64,000 nucleotides of DNA from Archangium primigenium (GTDB lineage Bacteria > Myxococcota > Myxococcia > Myxococcales > Myxococcaceae). The position numbers and the translations under genes are program-made. This document shows, piece by piece, positions 46,097 through 54,191 of the stretch (the first letter of the stretch is position 1; every line of letters starts with the position of its first letter). Location: NCBI RefSeq assembly GCF_016904885.1, contig NZ_JADWYI010000001.1:5580001-5644000 (forward strand), read 5' to 3'. The notes under the pieces are model-generated. The model was not told the DNA's origin. It worked only from the letters and a program-made list of their open reading frames with translations, and did no database searches.

Positions 46097-46130
46097 GAGC
46101 CCCGGGAGAGGCCCGCCTCTCCCGGGGCTC
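46097..46130 (+). terminator. Rho-independent terminator of the LysM fusion gene
   Basis: A perfect 15-bp stem, GAGCCCCGGGAGAGG (46097-46111) and its complement (46116-46130), with a 4-nt loop and TTTT directly after. It lies 37 nt beyond the stop. The upstream AA pairs allow weak bidirectional use. Confidence 0.85.
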
Positions 46131-46183
46131 TTTTCATGTCCGGAGCACCCGCCCCCGCCCTCGCCCGACCCCGGACATGACGA

Positions 46184-46214
46184 AGCCCCGGGGGGACCGT
46201 GTCCCCCCGGGGCT
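46184..46214 (-). terminator. Hairpin terminator of the chitinase gene
   Basis: A perfect 14-bp stem, AGCCCCGGGGGGAC (46184-46197) with its complement (46201-46214) and a 3-nt loop. It lies 29 nt beyond the minus-strand chitinase stop at 46243. Confidence 0.7.
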
Positions 46215-46242
46215 CGTTCACGTCAGGTGTTGCGCGTGCGGC

Positions 46243-47163
46243 CTAGCAGCCGGTGTTGCTGCCCACGCTCACGCCGAGGATCTGGCAGAAGCGGGTGTAG
46301 TTATTGATGCGGCTCTGGACCTGGGCGGGGTTGCGGCCCCCGCACTCCAGCGCGCCGTTGATGGTGCGGATGGTCTCGCCGAAGCCGACGCCGTTGGCCA
46401 TGGCGTTGTGCGCCGTCATGGAGCCCGCGCCCGTCTGGGTCATCCAGAACCAGAAGCCCGTGCGCCAGGCGATGGTCGCGTCACGCGCCACGCGGTCCGG
46501 ATCGTTCTTCAGGTCCACGCCCAGGGCGTTGCCCGCGGCGCAGTAGTTGCCGTTCCACGACAGCTGGATGGGGCCACGGCCGTAGTACTGCTTGCCCGCG
46601 GCGCAGCCGCAGCCCGGGGGGCCCCAGCTGGTGTCGCACATGGTCGACTTGGCGATCTCCTCGATGTAGACGAGGTTGCCCGTCTCGTGCGCGACGTTGG
46701 CCAGGAACGCGGCGACCTCACGCTTCTGGTTGTCGGTGCTGCCCTGGGTGGCGAACCCGGAGAAGGTGTTGGCCGCGGCCACCAGCGCCGAGTAGGAGTA
46801 GAAGCCGTTGCGGCCGGGGAACATCTGGTTGAACTGCGACTCGCTCAGGAAGGCCGCGATGCCCTTGCCGCCCGTGGACGGAGGCGGCTCGGTGGGAGGA
46901 GGCGTGGTGCCACCGCTGCAGTCACCGCCGGTCTTCCACAAGGACGGGGTCGCCGCCGGGTTCCAGCCGCAGCCCACGCAGGCCGTGTGGGCCTGGAGCG
47001 CCGTGTACTTGCCACCGTTGTAGCTCACGCCGTCGCCGACGCTATAGGCGGTGCCCTCGGCCCAGTTGCCACGACAGGCGGCCGCGGCGTCCTGCGCGAC
47101 AAATCCCATGGCCATGGCCGAGAACATCATCGCCGCCGAGAACAGCTTCTTCAGACCCATCAT
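46243..47163 (-). CDS. Secreted GH19 chitinase with N-terminal CBM5/12
   Basis: 306 aa. A ribosome site CAGGAG sits about 10 nt before the ATG at 47163. The signal peptide ends near AQDAAAAC. Residues 30-82 are a CBM5/12 chitin-binding module (NWAEGTAYSVGDGVSYNGGK, then WNPAATPSLW). A TPPPTEPPPS linker leads to a GH19 domain: FLANVAHETGNLVYIEEI (catalytic acid E160), QYYGRGPIQLSWNGNY, and WRTGFWFWMTQ with the ending INGALECGG. GH19 enzymes cleave chitin by inversion. Here it should be secreted to attack fungal walls, chitin or possibly peptidoglycan. It is monocistronic, with its own terminator and a CGGGTT palindrome upstream. Confidence 0.96.
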   Translation of the reverse strand: MMGLKKLFSAAMMFSAMAMGFVAQDAAAACRGNWAEGTAYSVGDGVSYNGGKYTALQAHTACVGCGWNPAATPSLWKTGGDCSGGTTPPPTEPPPSTGGKGIAAFLSESQFNQMFPGRNGFYSYSALVAAANTFSGFATQGSTDNQKREVAAFLANVAHETGNLVYIEEIAKSTMCDTSWGPPGCGCAAGKQYYGRGPIQLSWNGNYCAAGNALGVDLKNDPDRVARDATIAWRTGFWFWMTQTGAGSMTAHNAMANGVGFGETIRTINGALECGGRNPAQVQSRINNYTRFCQILGVSVGSNTGC

Positions 47164-47279
47164 GATCCGTGTCTCCTGACTTTCGAAGGGATGCGGGGGT
47201 GCGAGCGGGAGGGCGACCAGCGCCGTCCCCATCGTCCAGCATGTGCAAGACATCCGTATTGAGCCGTTCCCTCATTTTT

Positions 47280-47295
47280 TCGGGTTTAAACCCGA
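47280..47295. promoter_or_regulatory. Perfect 16-bp palindrome upstream of the chitinase gene
   Basis: TCGGGTTTAAACCCGA lies 117 nt before the chitinase start, in an AT-richer stretch that also has two direct repeats CTTGTCTG (47325-47332 and 47344-47351). A similar CGGGTT-type dyad lies upstream of the ricin-lectin gene. An operator role is inferred. Confidence 0.4.
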
Positions 47296-47437
47296 TTTCA
47301 CGGCAGGTCAGGGTTGATGTCTGTCTTGTCTGATAAAAACTTTCTTGTCTGGCCATCCCCTTCCGGCCCGCCGGGACGGCTCCGCTGGATTGTTCCAGAC
47401 GGAGCACAATCACCGGCGGACGCGGGGGACAAAGGGC

Positions 47438-49165
47438 TCAGCGGGCGAAGCGGAAGTTCTCGTTCGTCGTCCCGGCGCAGGGCCACTGCACGAGGAAGCC
47501 GCCGTCGTCCTGGGTGGCGCCCGCGACATCCAGACACTGGCCGCTGTGCTTGGCCTGGAGGGTGAAGACGCCGTTGGCGCCCGGGGTCAGGCGGTAGCGC
47601 TGGTTGTCCTTGGCGTTGCAGGTGTACTGGCTCACGTTCATGCCGCCCGCCGTGGACGCGCCCGCCACGTCCATGCACTTGCCGCTGTGGCGCGCGCGCA
47701 GCGTGAAGTACCCATCCCCCGTGGCCTCGAGCAGCCAGCGCTGGTGGGCCGTGCCCCGGTTCGTGGACTGGGTGAGCCTGGCGCCGTCACTGGTGCTCGC
47801 GCCGGGCACCTCGATCACCTTGCCGCTGTGCTGCGGGAACAGGCCCGTGTGGTCCGCGCCCGTGGGATCCGTCTGGAAGGGAATGAGCTCCCCCACCGAC
47901 GACTTGCCACAGCCGTCCTTGCCGCAGCCGCGCATGGCGCGCAGGTCGCCCGTCTGCTCCAGCGGGTGGCCGATGCCATCGAAGCAGCCCGAGCCCGTGC
48001 AGTTCACCCACGCGGGCGCCCCGCTGCCCCGCGCGAGCGGCACCAGGTTGTTCCACGTGTCCATGCGATAGTCATTGCCGCCGGGGTTGCGGTAGTCCTC
48101 GAAATACAGACAGCCGCCCGTGCCGCCGTTGTCGTGATAGGTGCCATGGGCATTCTTGCCCACGTAGCCCACCGGGTGCGTGCCATCGGCCAGCTCGAAG
48201 GTGCCCGCTTCCTTGCTGTACCATCCGCCGTGCTGGTAGTAGGCCACCCGGCTCAGCTTGCCGTCGACGATCAGCGCCGCCATCGACTCCCAGTCCGCGG
48301 CATGGGCGCCCGCCGACGCGAAGCACGTGCTCTGCCACGCATAGAAATACCAGTAGCGCAGCATCACCGTGTTGGTGCCGATCTGCTGCGCCACGTAGTA
48401 CGTGGGCACCCGGTTGTCGCGGATGAGCCCGTAGTCCTTGTTGCACAGCGACACGGCCGAGACCCCCTGCGCGCGCTGGGTGTAGTAGGTGCCAGGGTCG
48501 CTCGGGAAGCACTTGCTCTGCTCGCCCGAGCCCGTGGAGAACTCCTGATCGAAGCGCAGCCGGGGCGCGAACTGCCGCGCCATCGCGTTCACGTCCAGCG
48601 TGGGCCCCCCCGCGTTGGCCTGGCAGAGGTAGAGCTGCTTGTTGTCACAGTAGCGGCCACTGCACCGCACGCCCGCGAGGAACATCGACTCGGGCGCCAC
48701 GAACGTGCCGCCGCTCTCGTCCGAGACGGCCTCGGACCAGTAGCAGTTGGCGCGCACCCCGCCGTTGTCGAGCTGCGAGCAGCGCAGCGCGATCGTGTCG
48801 CAGTAGTCGCTCGCGCACGACAGGCCCGTGACGAAGCCGTTGTTGGCGCACACCCGCTCGTTGTTGCCCTCCTCCGAGAAGCCGTCCGTCCACCAGCTGG
48901 TGGTGTGCGTGAAGCCCGACTCCACGTTGAGCAGGCTCACGTCGTCGCAATAGCGCCCGCTGCAGCGCAGGCCATGCGTGAGGAAGGCCGGGCCACTGGT
49001 GATCGCGGGCGCGCCATCCGTGGTCCACGGCATCCAGTGCGGCGGGTGCACCTCGGTGTGGAAGGCCGTGCCTCGGGCCTGGGGAACGGGGTCGGCGGCG
49101 TGCGCCGGGGAGACGGAGGTCAACAGCAAGGCACCGGTGACGGCGCCGAGGAGCAAACGGATCAT
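47438..49165 (-). CDS. Secreted Vps62-like protein with ricin-type lectin domain
   Basis: 575 aa. The signal peptide ends at SPAHAAD. The N-terminal part (about 30-170) has many paired cysteines in three CSGRYCD-type repeats (LRCSGRYCDDVSLLNV, LSCASDYCDTIALRCS, VRCSGRYCDNKQLYLC). The middle (about 180-400) has LRYWYFYAWQSTCF, HAADWESMAALIVDG and YYQHGGWYSKEAGTFELADG, resembling Vps62/NPP1-like domains. The last 140 residues form a ricin trefoil with three QxW-like repeats ending in TTNENFRFAR. The likely role is lectin-guided binding or toxicity in predation. It stands alone, with an inverted repeat just upstream of its start. Confidence 0.8.
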   Translation of the reverse strand: MIRLLLGAVTGALLLTSVSPAHAADPVPQARGTAFHTEVHPPHWMPWTTDGAPAITSGPAFLTHGLRCSGRYCDDVSLLNVESGFTHTTSWWTDGFSEEGNNERVCANNGFVTGLSCASDYCDTIALRCSQLDNGGVRANCYWSEAVSDESGGTFVAPESMFLAGVRCSGRYCDNKQLYLCQANAGGPTLDVNAMARQFAPRLRFDQEFSTGSGEQSKCFPSDPGTYYTQRAQGVSAVSLCNKDYGLIRDNRVPTYYVAQQIGTNTVMLRYWYFYAWQSTCFASAGAHAADWESMAALIVDGKLSRVAYYQHGGWYSKEAGTFELADGTHPVGYVGKNAHGTYHDNGGTGGCLYFEDYRNPGGNDYRMDTWNNLVPLARGSGAPAWVNCTGSGCFDGIGHPLEQTGDLRAMRGCGKDGCGKSSVGELIPFQTDPTGADHTGLFPQHSGKVIEVPGASTSDGARLTQSTNRGTAHQRWLLEATGDGYFTLRARHSGKCMDVAGASTAGGMNVSQYTCNAKDNQRYRLTPGANGVFTLQAKHSGQCLDVAGATQDDGGFLVQWPCAGTTNENFRFAR

Positions 49166-49181
49166 GGGGCTCGGAGGGTTG

Positions 49182-49203
49182 GGGTTAACCCGGATAATCG
49201 GGT
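49182..49203. promoter_or_regulatory. CGGGTT-type inverted repeats upstream of the ricin-lectin gene
   Basis: GGGTTAACCC (49182-49191) overlaps a second dyad, ACCCG-GATAAT-CGGGT (49188-49203), directly upstream of the minus-strand start at 49165. The half-site is the one seen upstream of the chitinase gene. Confidence 0.35.
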
Positions 49204-49278
49204 TACCTGGAGACATATCCCACCCGGGCGCGGCCCCGTCAAAAAGCGGGGCCGGAGCGCGCCGAGTCCTCGCGTGCG

Positions 49279-49992
49279 TCAGAGGGACGGCACCTCGGCG
49301 GGGATGTCGTTGTAGGTCTCGACGATCTTGCCGTAGCCGTAGCCGTTGCTGTCCGTGTCGATGGCCTTGCTGGCGTCCTTGGTGGTGGCCGCGGTGGGAT
49401 CGAACCGCTTGTACTGGCCGTCCTCGCCCTTGTACTCGACCCAGGCGTGGAGGCCCCGATCGGTCTCTCCGGCCACGACGCGGGCATCCACGCCCTTGGC
49501 CTCGAAGCGCTGCGCGGCCTCCAGGGCCATGTCGGTGCAGACGCCGGCCTTGCCGCTGTCGAAGGTGTCCTCGTTGCGCACCGCCTGGTCGAACGACTTG
49601 CCGCCCGAGTAGTCGTACTTCCAGTTCGTCGCGTCCTGGGCGATCTGCCTGGCCACCTCGTCCGCGTTGGCCGCGCCCTTCGTGACGGGCGCCTTCGGGG
49701 CGGACTCCGGCGCGATCGCGGCCTGGGGGGCAGGACCCGCGCCGCCCGCGCTCCCACAGCGCTTGCCCGCGCTCCCGGCGCCCTTGGGCGCGGCGTCGAA
49801 GCCGTCCGAGTTGAGCTTCTTGAGCAGCTGCTGGATCTGCTGCACCACCGCGTCCAGCTGCTGCTCGGCCTGGGGTCCTCCCGCCTGGGTGGAGCCACAC
49901 CGCGACGCCTTGGCGCCCGCGGAGGCCTCGGGCGCGCGCGAGCACTTCTGGAAGGACGGCGACGGGGACGAGGAGAGGCGGGAGATGGACAT
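49279..49992 (-). CDS. Transglutaminase-like cysteine protease-fold protein
   Basis: 237 aa. A low-complexity N-terminus (SRLSSSPSPSFQKCSRAPEA) and a coiled segment (EQQLDAVVQQIQQLLKKLNS) precede a transglutaminase-like core with C152 in GKAGVCTDMALEAAQRF, H182 in RGLHAWVEYKG and D198 in YKRFDPTAA, a complete Cys-His-Asp triad. Such domains can be proteases, peptidoglycan amidases or crosslinkers. No signal peptide is visible, so it is either cytoplasmic or exported by a non-Sec route. It is divergent from the ATPase/TPR pair; the 255-base gap between them shows no gene. Confidence 0.78.
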   Translation of the reverse strand: MSISRLSSSPSPSFQKCSRAPEASAGAKASRCGSTQAGGPQAEQQLDAVVQQIQQLLKKLNSDGFDAAPKGAGSAGKRCGSAGGAGPAPQAAIAPESAPKAPVTKGAANADEVARQIAQDATNWKYDYSGGKSFDQAVRNEDTFDSGKAGVCTDMALEAAQRFEAKGVDARVVAGETDRGLHAWVEYKGEDGQYKRFDPTAATTKDASKAIDTDSNGYGYGKIVETYNDIPAEVPSL

Positions 49993-50247
49993 GGCGTGGG
50001 TGCTCGGAGTTCGGCGGCGGGGATGTCCAGGACCCAAAGCACCGCGCGTGCCAAGCTCCAACCCCTGGATTTTCCTCAGCCGCGCTGTCTCCGGAGCCCA
50101 TCCCCCCGGTGACATCACTCACCAGAGGAGAGGACCCCTGATGACAACGGTCTCCACCCCGGAGCGCGGATCGCCGCCCCAGCCCCGTGCGCATCTGTTA
50201 GAGCCGGACCGAGTGTCCGCCGCTTCCCTCCCCGTGGAACCCCGCGC

Positions 50248-51594
50248 ATGAAGACCGACGACCTGCCGTTCCTCCGTTCCTTCTTCCGCGCGGTCACCGA
50301 TCAGCCCATCGAATTCACGGGCAGCGACGCGGGCCGCTACGTCCCCCTGTACGAGACGCCCGAGCTGGCGCCGCATGATCCGGTCAAGCTGCTGGCGCGG
50401 CCCATCCAGTTCGCGCTCGGGCAGAGCGTGCAGCTCTTCTCGGGCTTCCGGGGCAGCGGCAAGAGCACCGAGCTGCACCGCCTGCGCCGCGCCCTGAGCG
50501 CCCAGGGGGACTACAAGGTCGTGCTCTGCGACATCGAGGACTACATCAACCTCTCGCAGAGCGTGGACATCATCGACTTCCTGCTGGCCGTGGCCGGTGC
50601 CTTCGGGGACGCGCTCCAGAAGGAGGGCTTCCTGCCGAACGATCCCGCCCGGGAGGGCTATTGGGAGCGCTTCGCGAAGCTGCTCACGCGCACCCATATC
50701 AGCCTGCCGGACCTGTCCACGTCGGGCATCAAGGTGGCGCTCAAGAGCGACCCGTCTTTCCGCGACACGCTGCAAAAGCGCATGTCCGGGCACCTGGGCG
50801 CGCTGGTGGAGGACGTGCGCGCCTACGTCACCGGCTGCGTGAAGCGGGTCAAGGACAAGCACGGCCCCAACACGGAGGTCGTGCTCCTGCTGGACTCCAT
50901 GGAGCACATCCGGGGCACGTCCACCAACGCCACCGCCGTGCAGGACTCCGTGGTGAACCTGTTCACCAGCCACAGCGACAAGCTGCACTTCGATCACCTG
51001 CACGTCGTCTACACGATTCCCCCCTACCTCAAGGTGCTCTACCCGAACCTGGGCACGCTCTACTCGCCGGGCGGTGTCCAGGTGCTGCCGGCCCTCAAGG
51101 TGCGCAACAACCCGAAGCTGCGCGCCACCGCCGGCGAGGTCTTCCCCCCGGGGCTCGAGCTGCTCGAGCGGCTCGTCTCCGCGCGCGGCGACTGGCGGCG
51201 GCTGCTCGGCCCGGAGCGCGAGACGCTCGATCGGCTGAGCCTCCTGTCCGGCGGCCACCTGCGCGACTTCCTGCGGCTGTTCTCCGAGATCATCCGCCGG
51301 GCCGACACGCTCCCCGTGTCCCCGGAGACGGTGGACGCGGCCATCGCCCAGGTGCGCACCGAGTTCCTCCCCATCGCCGACGCGGACGCCAGGTGGCTCC
51401 ACCTCATCGCCACCACGCACGGCGTCGCGCTGCCGGAGATCAAGCAGCTGCATGATCTCGCGCGCTACCTGGACACGCACCTGGCGCTCTACTACCGCAA
51501 CGGCGACGAGTGGTACGACGTGCACCCGCTCGTGCGCGACGTCGTGAGGCGCCAGGTGGAGGAGACGCGTCTGCGCGCGGCGACGGCGCCGTGA
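50248..51594 (+). CDS. P-loop ATPase paired with a TPR protein
   Basis: 448 aa. The Walker A motif FSGFRGSGKSTELHRL has K72; a hydrophobic strand TEVVLLLDSMEHIRG gives Walker B with D and a following acidic residue, and SLLSGGHLRDFLRLF looks like the helical lid of STAND/AAA NTPases. The C-terminal part ends in a winged-helix-like block (LYYRNGDEWYDVHPLVRDVV). No signal peptide. The stop overlaps the GTG of the TPR gene (GTGA, 51591-51594). An ATPase coupled to a long repeat protein resembles NLR-like sensing modules; a defence role is a hypothesis. Confidence 0.78.
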   Translation: MKTDDLPFLRSFFRAVTDQPIEFTGSDAGRYVPLYETPELAPHDPVKLLARPIQFALGQSVQLFSGFRGSGKSTELHRLRRALSAQGDYKVVLCDIEDYINLSQSVDIIDFLLAVAGAFGDALQKEGFLPNDPAREGYWERFAKLLTRTHISLPDLSTSGIKVALKSDPSFRDTLQKRMSGHLGALVEDVRAYVTGCVKRVKDKHGPNTEVVLLLDSMEHIRGTSTNATAVQDSVVNLFTSHSDKLHFDHLHVVYTIPPYLKVLYPNLGTLYSPGGVQVLPALKVRNNPKLRATAGEVFPPGLELLERLVSARGDWRRLLGPERETLDRLSLLSGGHLRDFLRLFSEIIRRADTLPVSPETVDAAIAQVRTEFLPIADADARWLHLIATTHGVALPEIKQLHDLARYLDTHLALYYRNGDEWYDVHPLVRDVVRRQVEETRLRAATAP

Positions 51595-54188
51595 GGCCGC
51601 CCGGCGAGGCGGACCTCGGCCCCGAGGGCGAGGCGGAGTGGCTGCGACTCCGGCGTCAGTTGGAGCTGTCCGAGGGGTTCTGGCTCGGCTTCGTCTTCGC
51701 GCCCTCCCCCCTGGGCACGGGCGTGCTGCGCCGCCGCGCCGAGTGGCAGCTCCGAGGCCAGACGCGCCGGCTGGACACCCACCTGCCTGAGAGCCCCTCG
51801 GCGTTGCGCGCGCTGCTGCCCGTGCTGTTCTCCCCCGAGGCCGCGAGCGCGGACTGCACGTGGGTGGAGGCCCTGCGGCTCGATCCCGGTGAGGGGCCGG
51901 AGCGGCCCTGGCGCGAGGCCTGGTTGGAGCTGCTCTCGCGCCTGAACGAGCGACGCGATGCCCTGCGCCGGCACCTGCGCGGGGGCCTCGTGCTCGCCGC
52001 GCCTCCGGAGCTGAAGCCCCTCCTGCGCGAGGCGGCCTCGGATCTCTGGTCCATCCGGGGCCTGGTGATCGAGCTGCCCCTCGTGGTGGAGCGCGGGTCG
52101 GAGGGCGCGCGTCCACCCGCGAGCGCTCCGCCGGTGCCGCGCGCGAGCGAGCCCTCCCCCGAGGCCCGGGCCCTGACGGCGTTCACCCTCGCCGAGTCCG
52201 AGCGGCTGCTGGCGACGGCGGAGCAGGACGACCCCCGGCGGGTGGAGGTGTTGGGACAGCGCGCGGAAACGTTGCTCCAGGAGGGGCAGACGCACGAGGC
52301 GCTGAAGACGGCCCGCGAGGCCCAACGGCTCGCCGCCCGGCACCCCACGCTGACCCCGCGGCAACGCGCCATCCTCCTTCACCTGCTCGCCCGGATCGAG
52401 GAAGCCCAAGGAGACCCGGCCGCCGCGACGGATCACCTGGAGCAGGCGCTCGCCACGGTGGGCGCCTCCGACGCTCCGTATCGGGCGCAACTGCTGAACG
52501 CCCTAGGCGACATCGCCCTGTCACGGGGAGAGCTGACCTCGGCCCTCGCCGCGTTCGAGCAGGCGCTCGAACTGGGCCGCCAGGCGCGCGCCACCCAGGG
52601 AGAGACGCCCACCACCCTGCGGGTCCTCGCCATCGCCCTGGAGAAGGCCAGCAGCGCGCGCGAGGATCTGGGGGACCTCGAGGCCGCCCGGGTGTACCTC
52701 GACGAGTCCCTCGCCCTGACCCGCCAACTGCGTGTCCTCCAGGGAGACACGCCCTATACCCTGCATGACCTCTCCCTCACCCTCGGTCGGGTCGGCGCCC
52801 TCCAGCGGCGCCTGGGTCAGCTCTCGGCCGCCCGCGCCTCCTTCGAGGAAAGCCTGGCCCTCGCCCGCGAGCTGCGCGCCCTCCAGGGCGACACGCCCCA
52901 GACCCTGCACGGCCTGATCACCTCGCTCGCCAATGTCGGCGGCCTCTGGCAGAGCCTGGGGGATCATACGACCGCCCGTGAGGCCTACGACGAGACCGTG
53001 GCCCTCGCCCGCCAGATGCGTGCCACCTGGGGAGACGCGCCCGAGGCCTTGAATACCCTCGCCGCGGCGCTCGAGCGAGTGGGCAACGTGCGGCATCATC
53101 TGGGAGAGCGCGAGGCCACGCGCACGGCCTACGAGGAAGCGCTCGCGCTGCACCGCCGACTCCACACCCTCCGGGGAGACACCCCCGAGGCGCTCGCCGA
53201 GCTCGCCACGGCCCTCTCCTTCGTGGGCAGCATGCACTTCCTGCTGGATGACCTCGAGGAGGCCCTCCCCATCTACGAGGAAGCGCTCGCGCTGCGTCGT
53301 AGGCTCCACGCCGCCTGGGGGGATACGGCCCAGGCGCTGGATGCGCTCGCCGACAGCCTCATGGACGTGGGCGACGTGCGCTCGCGCCTGGGCGACGTCG
53401 AGGCCGCTCAGCCCCTCCTCGAGGAGGCGCTCACCGTGCATCGCCGGCTCCATGCCCTCCAGGGGGAGACGGGCGAGTCCCTGTCGGAGCTCGCCAGGGC
53501 CCTCGAACGTGTCGGCGACATGCGGTTGACCCTGGGCGAAGGCGAGGCCGCCCGCGCCGCCCTCGAGGAAGCCCTGGTCCTCTGCCGACGCTCGCTCACG
53601 CTCCTGGGTGAGACGCCTCACGCCTTGCGTGACCTCGTCGTCATCCTGGCGAAGACGGGGGACACGCGGCAGGCCACGGGAGACGGCGAGGCCGCCCTCG
53701 CCGCTTTCGAGGAGGCCCTGGCCCTCACTCGCGAGCTTCGGGCCCTGGGGGGCGACACCCCCGGCACCCTGCGAGATCTCTCCCTCTCGCTCGGCCGGGT
53801 GGGTCAGGAACAGAAGAGCCGAGGTGACTTCCCGGCCGCCCTCGCCTCCGTCGAGGAAGCCCTGGCGCTCGACCGCCAGAGCCTCGCCACCTGGGGGGAC
53901 ACGACCAAGGCGCTGCGGGACCTCGCCGGTGCCCTCCATCACGTGGGCGCCGTCCAATGGCATCTGGACCGCGCGGCCGCCTTCGCCGCCCTGGAGGAAG
54001 CCCTGGCGCTGCGGCGTCGGATCCACGAGCGCGTGGGCGACAGTCCCCGGGACCTCGATGCACTCGCCACCGCGCTCCTCAATGTCTCGGTCGTCCGCGA
54101 GGCCCTGGGCCAGCACGAGCGCGCGGCCCAGGCACGCGAGGAGGCCCGGGCCTTGCGCGAGCGACTGGAGGAGCAAGGGCCGGCGTGA
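51591..54188 (+). CDS. TPR protein with 48-residue repeats, partner of the ATPase
   Basis: 865 aa from the GTG at 51591; the GTGA overlap with the ATPase stop rejects the longer ATG-less frame starting at 51510. The N-terminal 190 residues (LELSEGFWLGFVFAPSPLGT, LNERRDALRRHLRGG, LREAASDLWSIRGLVIEL) are like the degenerate domain found in front of other bacterial TPR proteins. The rest is about 12 TPR-like repeats with a 48-residue period: helix A ending near EEALAL, a basic RxLRALQGDTP-type loop, then helix B. The period is longer than the usual 34. The extra loop (GDTP, GDTA, GETG) suggests a ligand- or partner-binding surface. It probably acts in one complex with the ATPase. Confidence 0.83.
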   Translation: MRPPGEADLGPEGEAEWLRLRRQLELSEGFWLGFVFAPSPLGTGVLRRRAEWQLRGQTRRLDTHLPESPSALRALLPVLFSPEAASADCTWVEALRLDPGEGPERPWREAWLELLSRLNERRDALRRHLRGGLVLAAPPELKPLLREAASDLWSIRGLVIELPLVVERGSEGARPPASAPPVPRASEPSPEARALTAFTLAESERLLATAEQDDPRRVEVLGQRAETLLQEGQTHEALKTAREAQRLAARHPTLTPRQRAILLHLLARIEEAQGDPAAATDHLEQALATVGASDAPYRAQLLNALGDIALSRGELTSALAAFEQALELGRQARATQGETPTTLRVLAIALEKASSAREDLGDLEAARVYLDESLALTRQLRVLQGDTPYTLHDLSLTLGRVGALQRRLGQLSAARASFEESLALARELRALQGDTPQTLHGLITSLANVGGLWQSLGDHTTAREAYDETVALARQMRATWGDAPEALNTLAAALERVGNVRHHLGEREATRTAYEEALALHRRLHTLRGDTPEALAELATALSFVGSMHFLLDDLEEALPIYEEALALRRRLHAAWGDTAQALDALADSLMDVGDVRSRLGDVEAAQPLLEEALTVHRRLHALQGETGESLSELARALERVGDMRLTLGEGEAARAALEEALVLCRRSLTLLGETPHALRDLVVILAKTGDTRQATGDGEAALAAFEEALALTRELRALGGDTPGTLRDLSLSLGRVGQEQKSRGDFPAALASVEEALALDRQSLATWGDTTKALRDLAGALHHVGAVQWHLDRAAAFAALEEALALRRRIHERVGDSPRDLDALATALLNVSVVREALGQHERAAQAREEARALRERLEEQGPA

Positions 54189-54191
54189 CGC

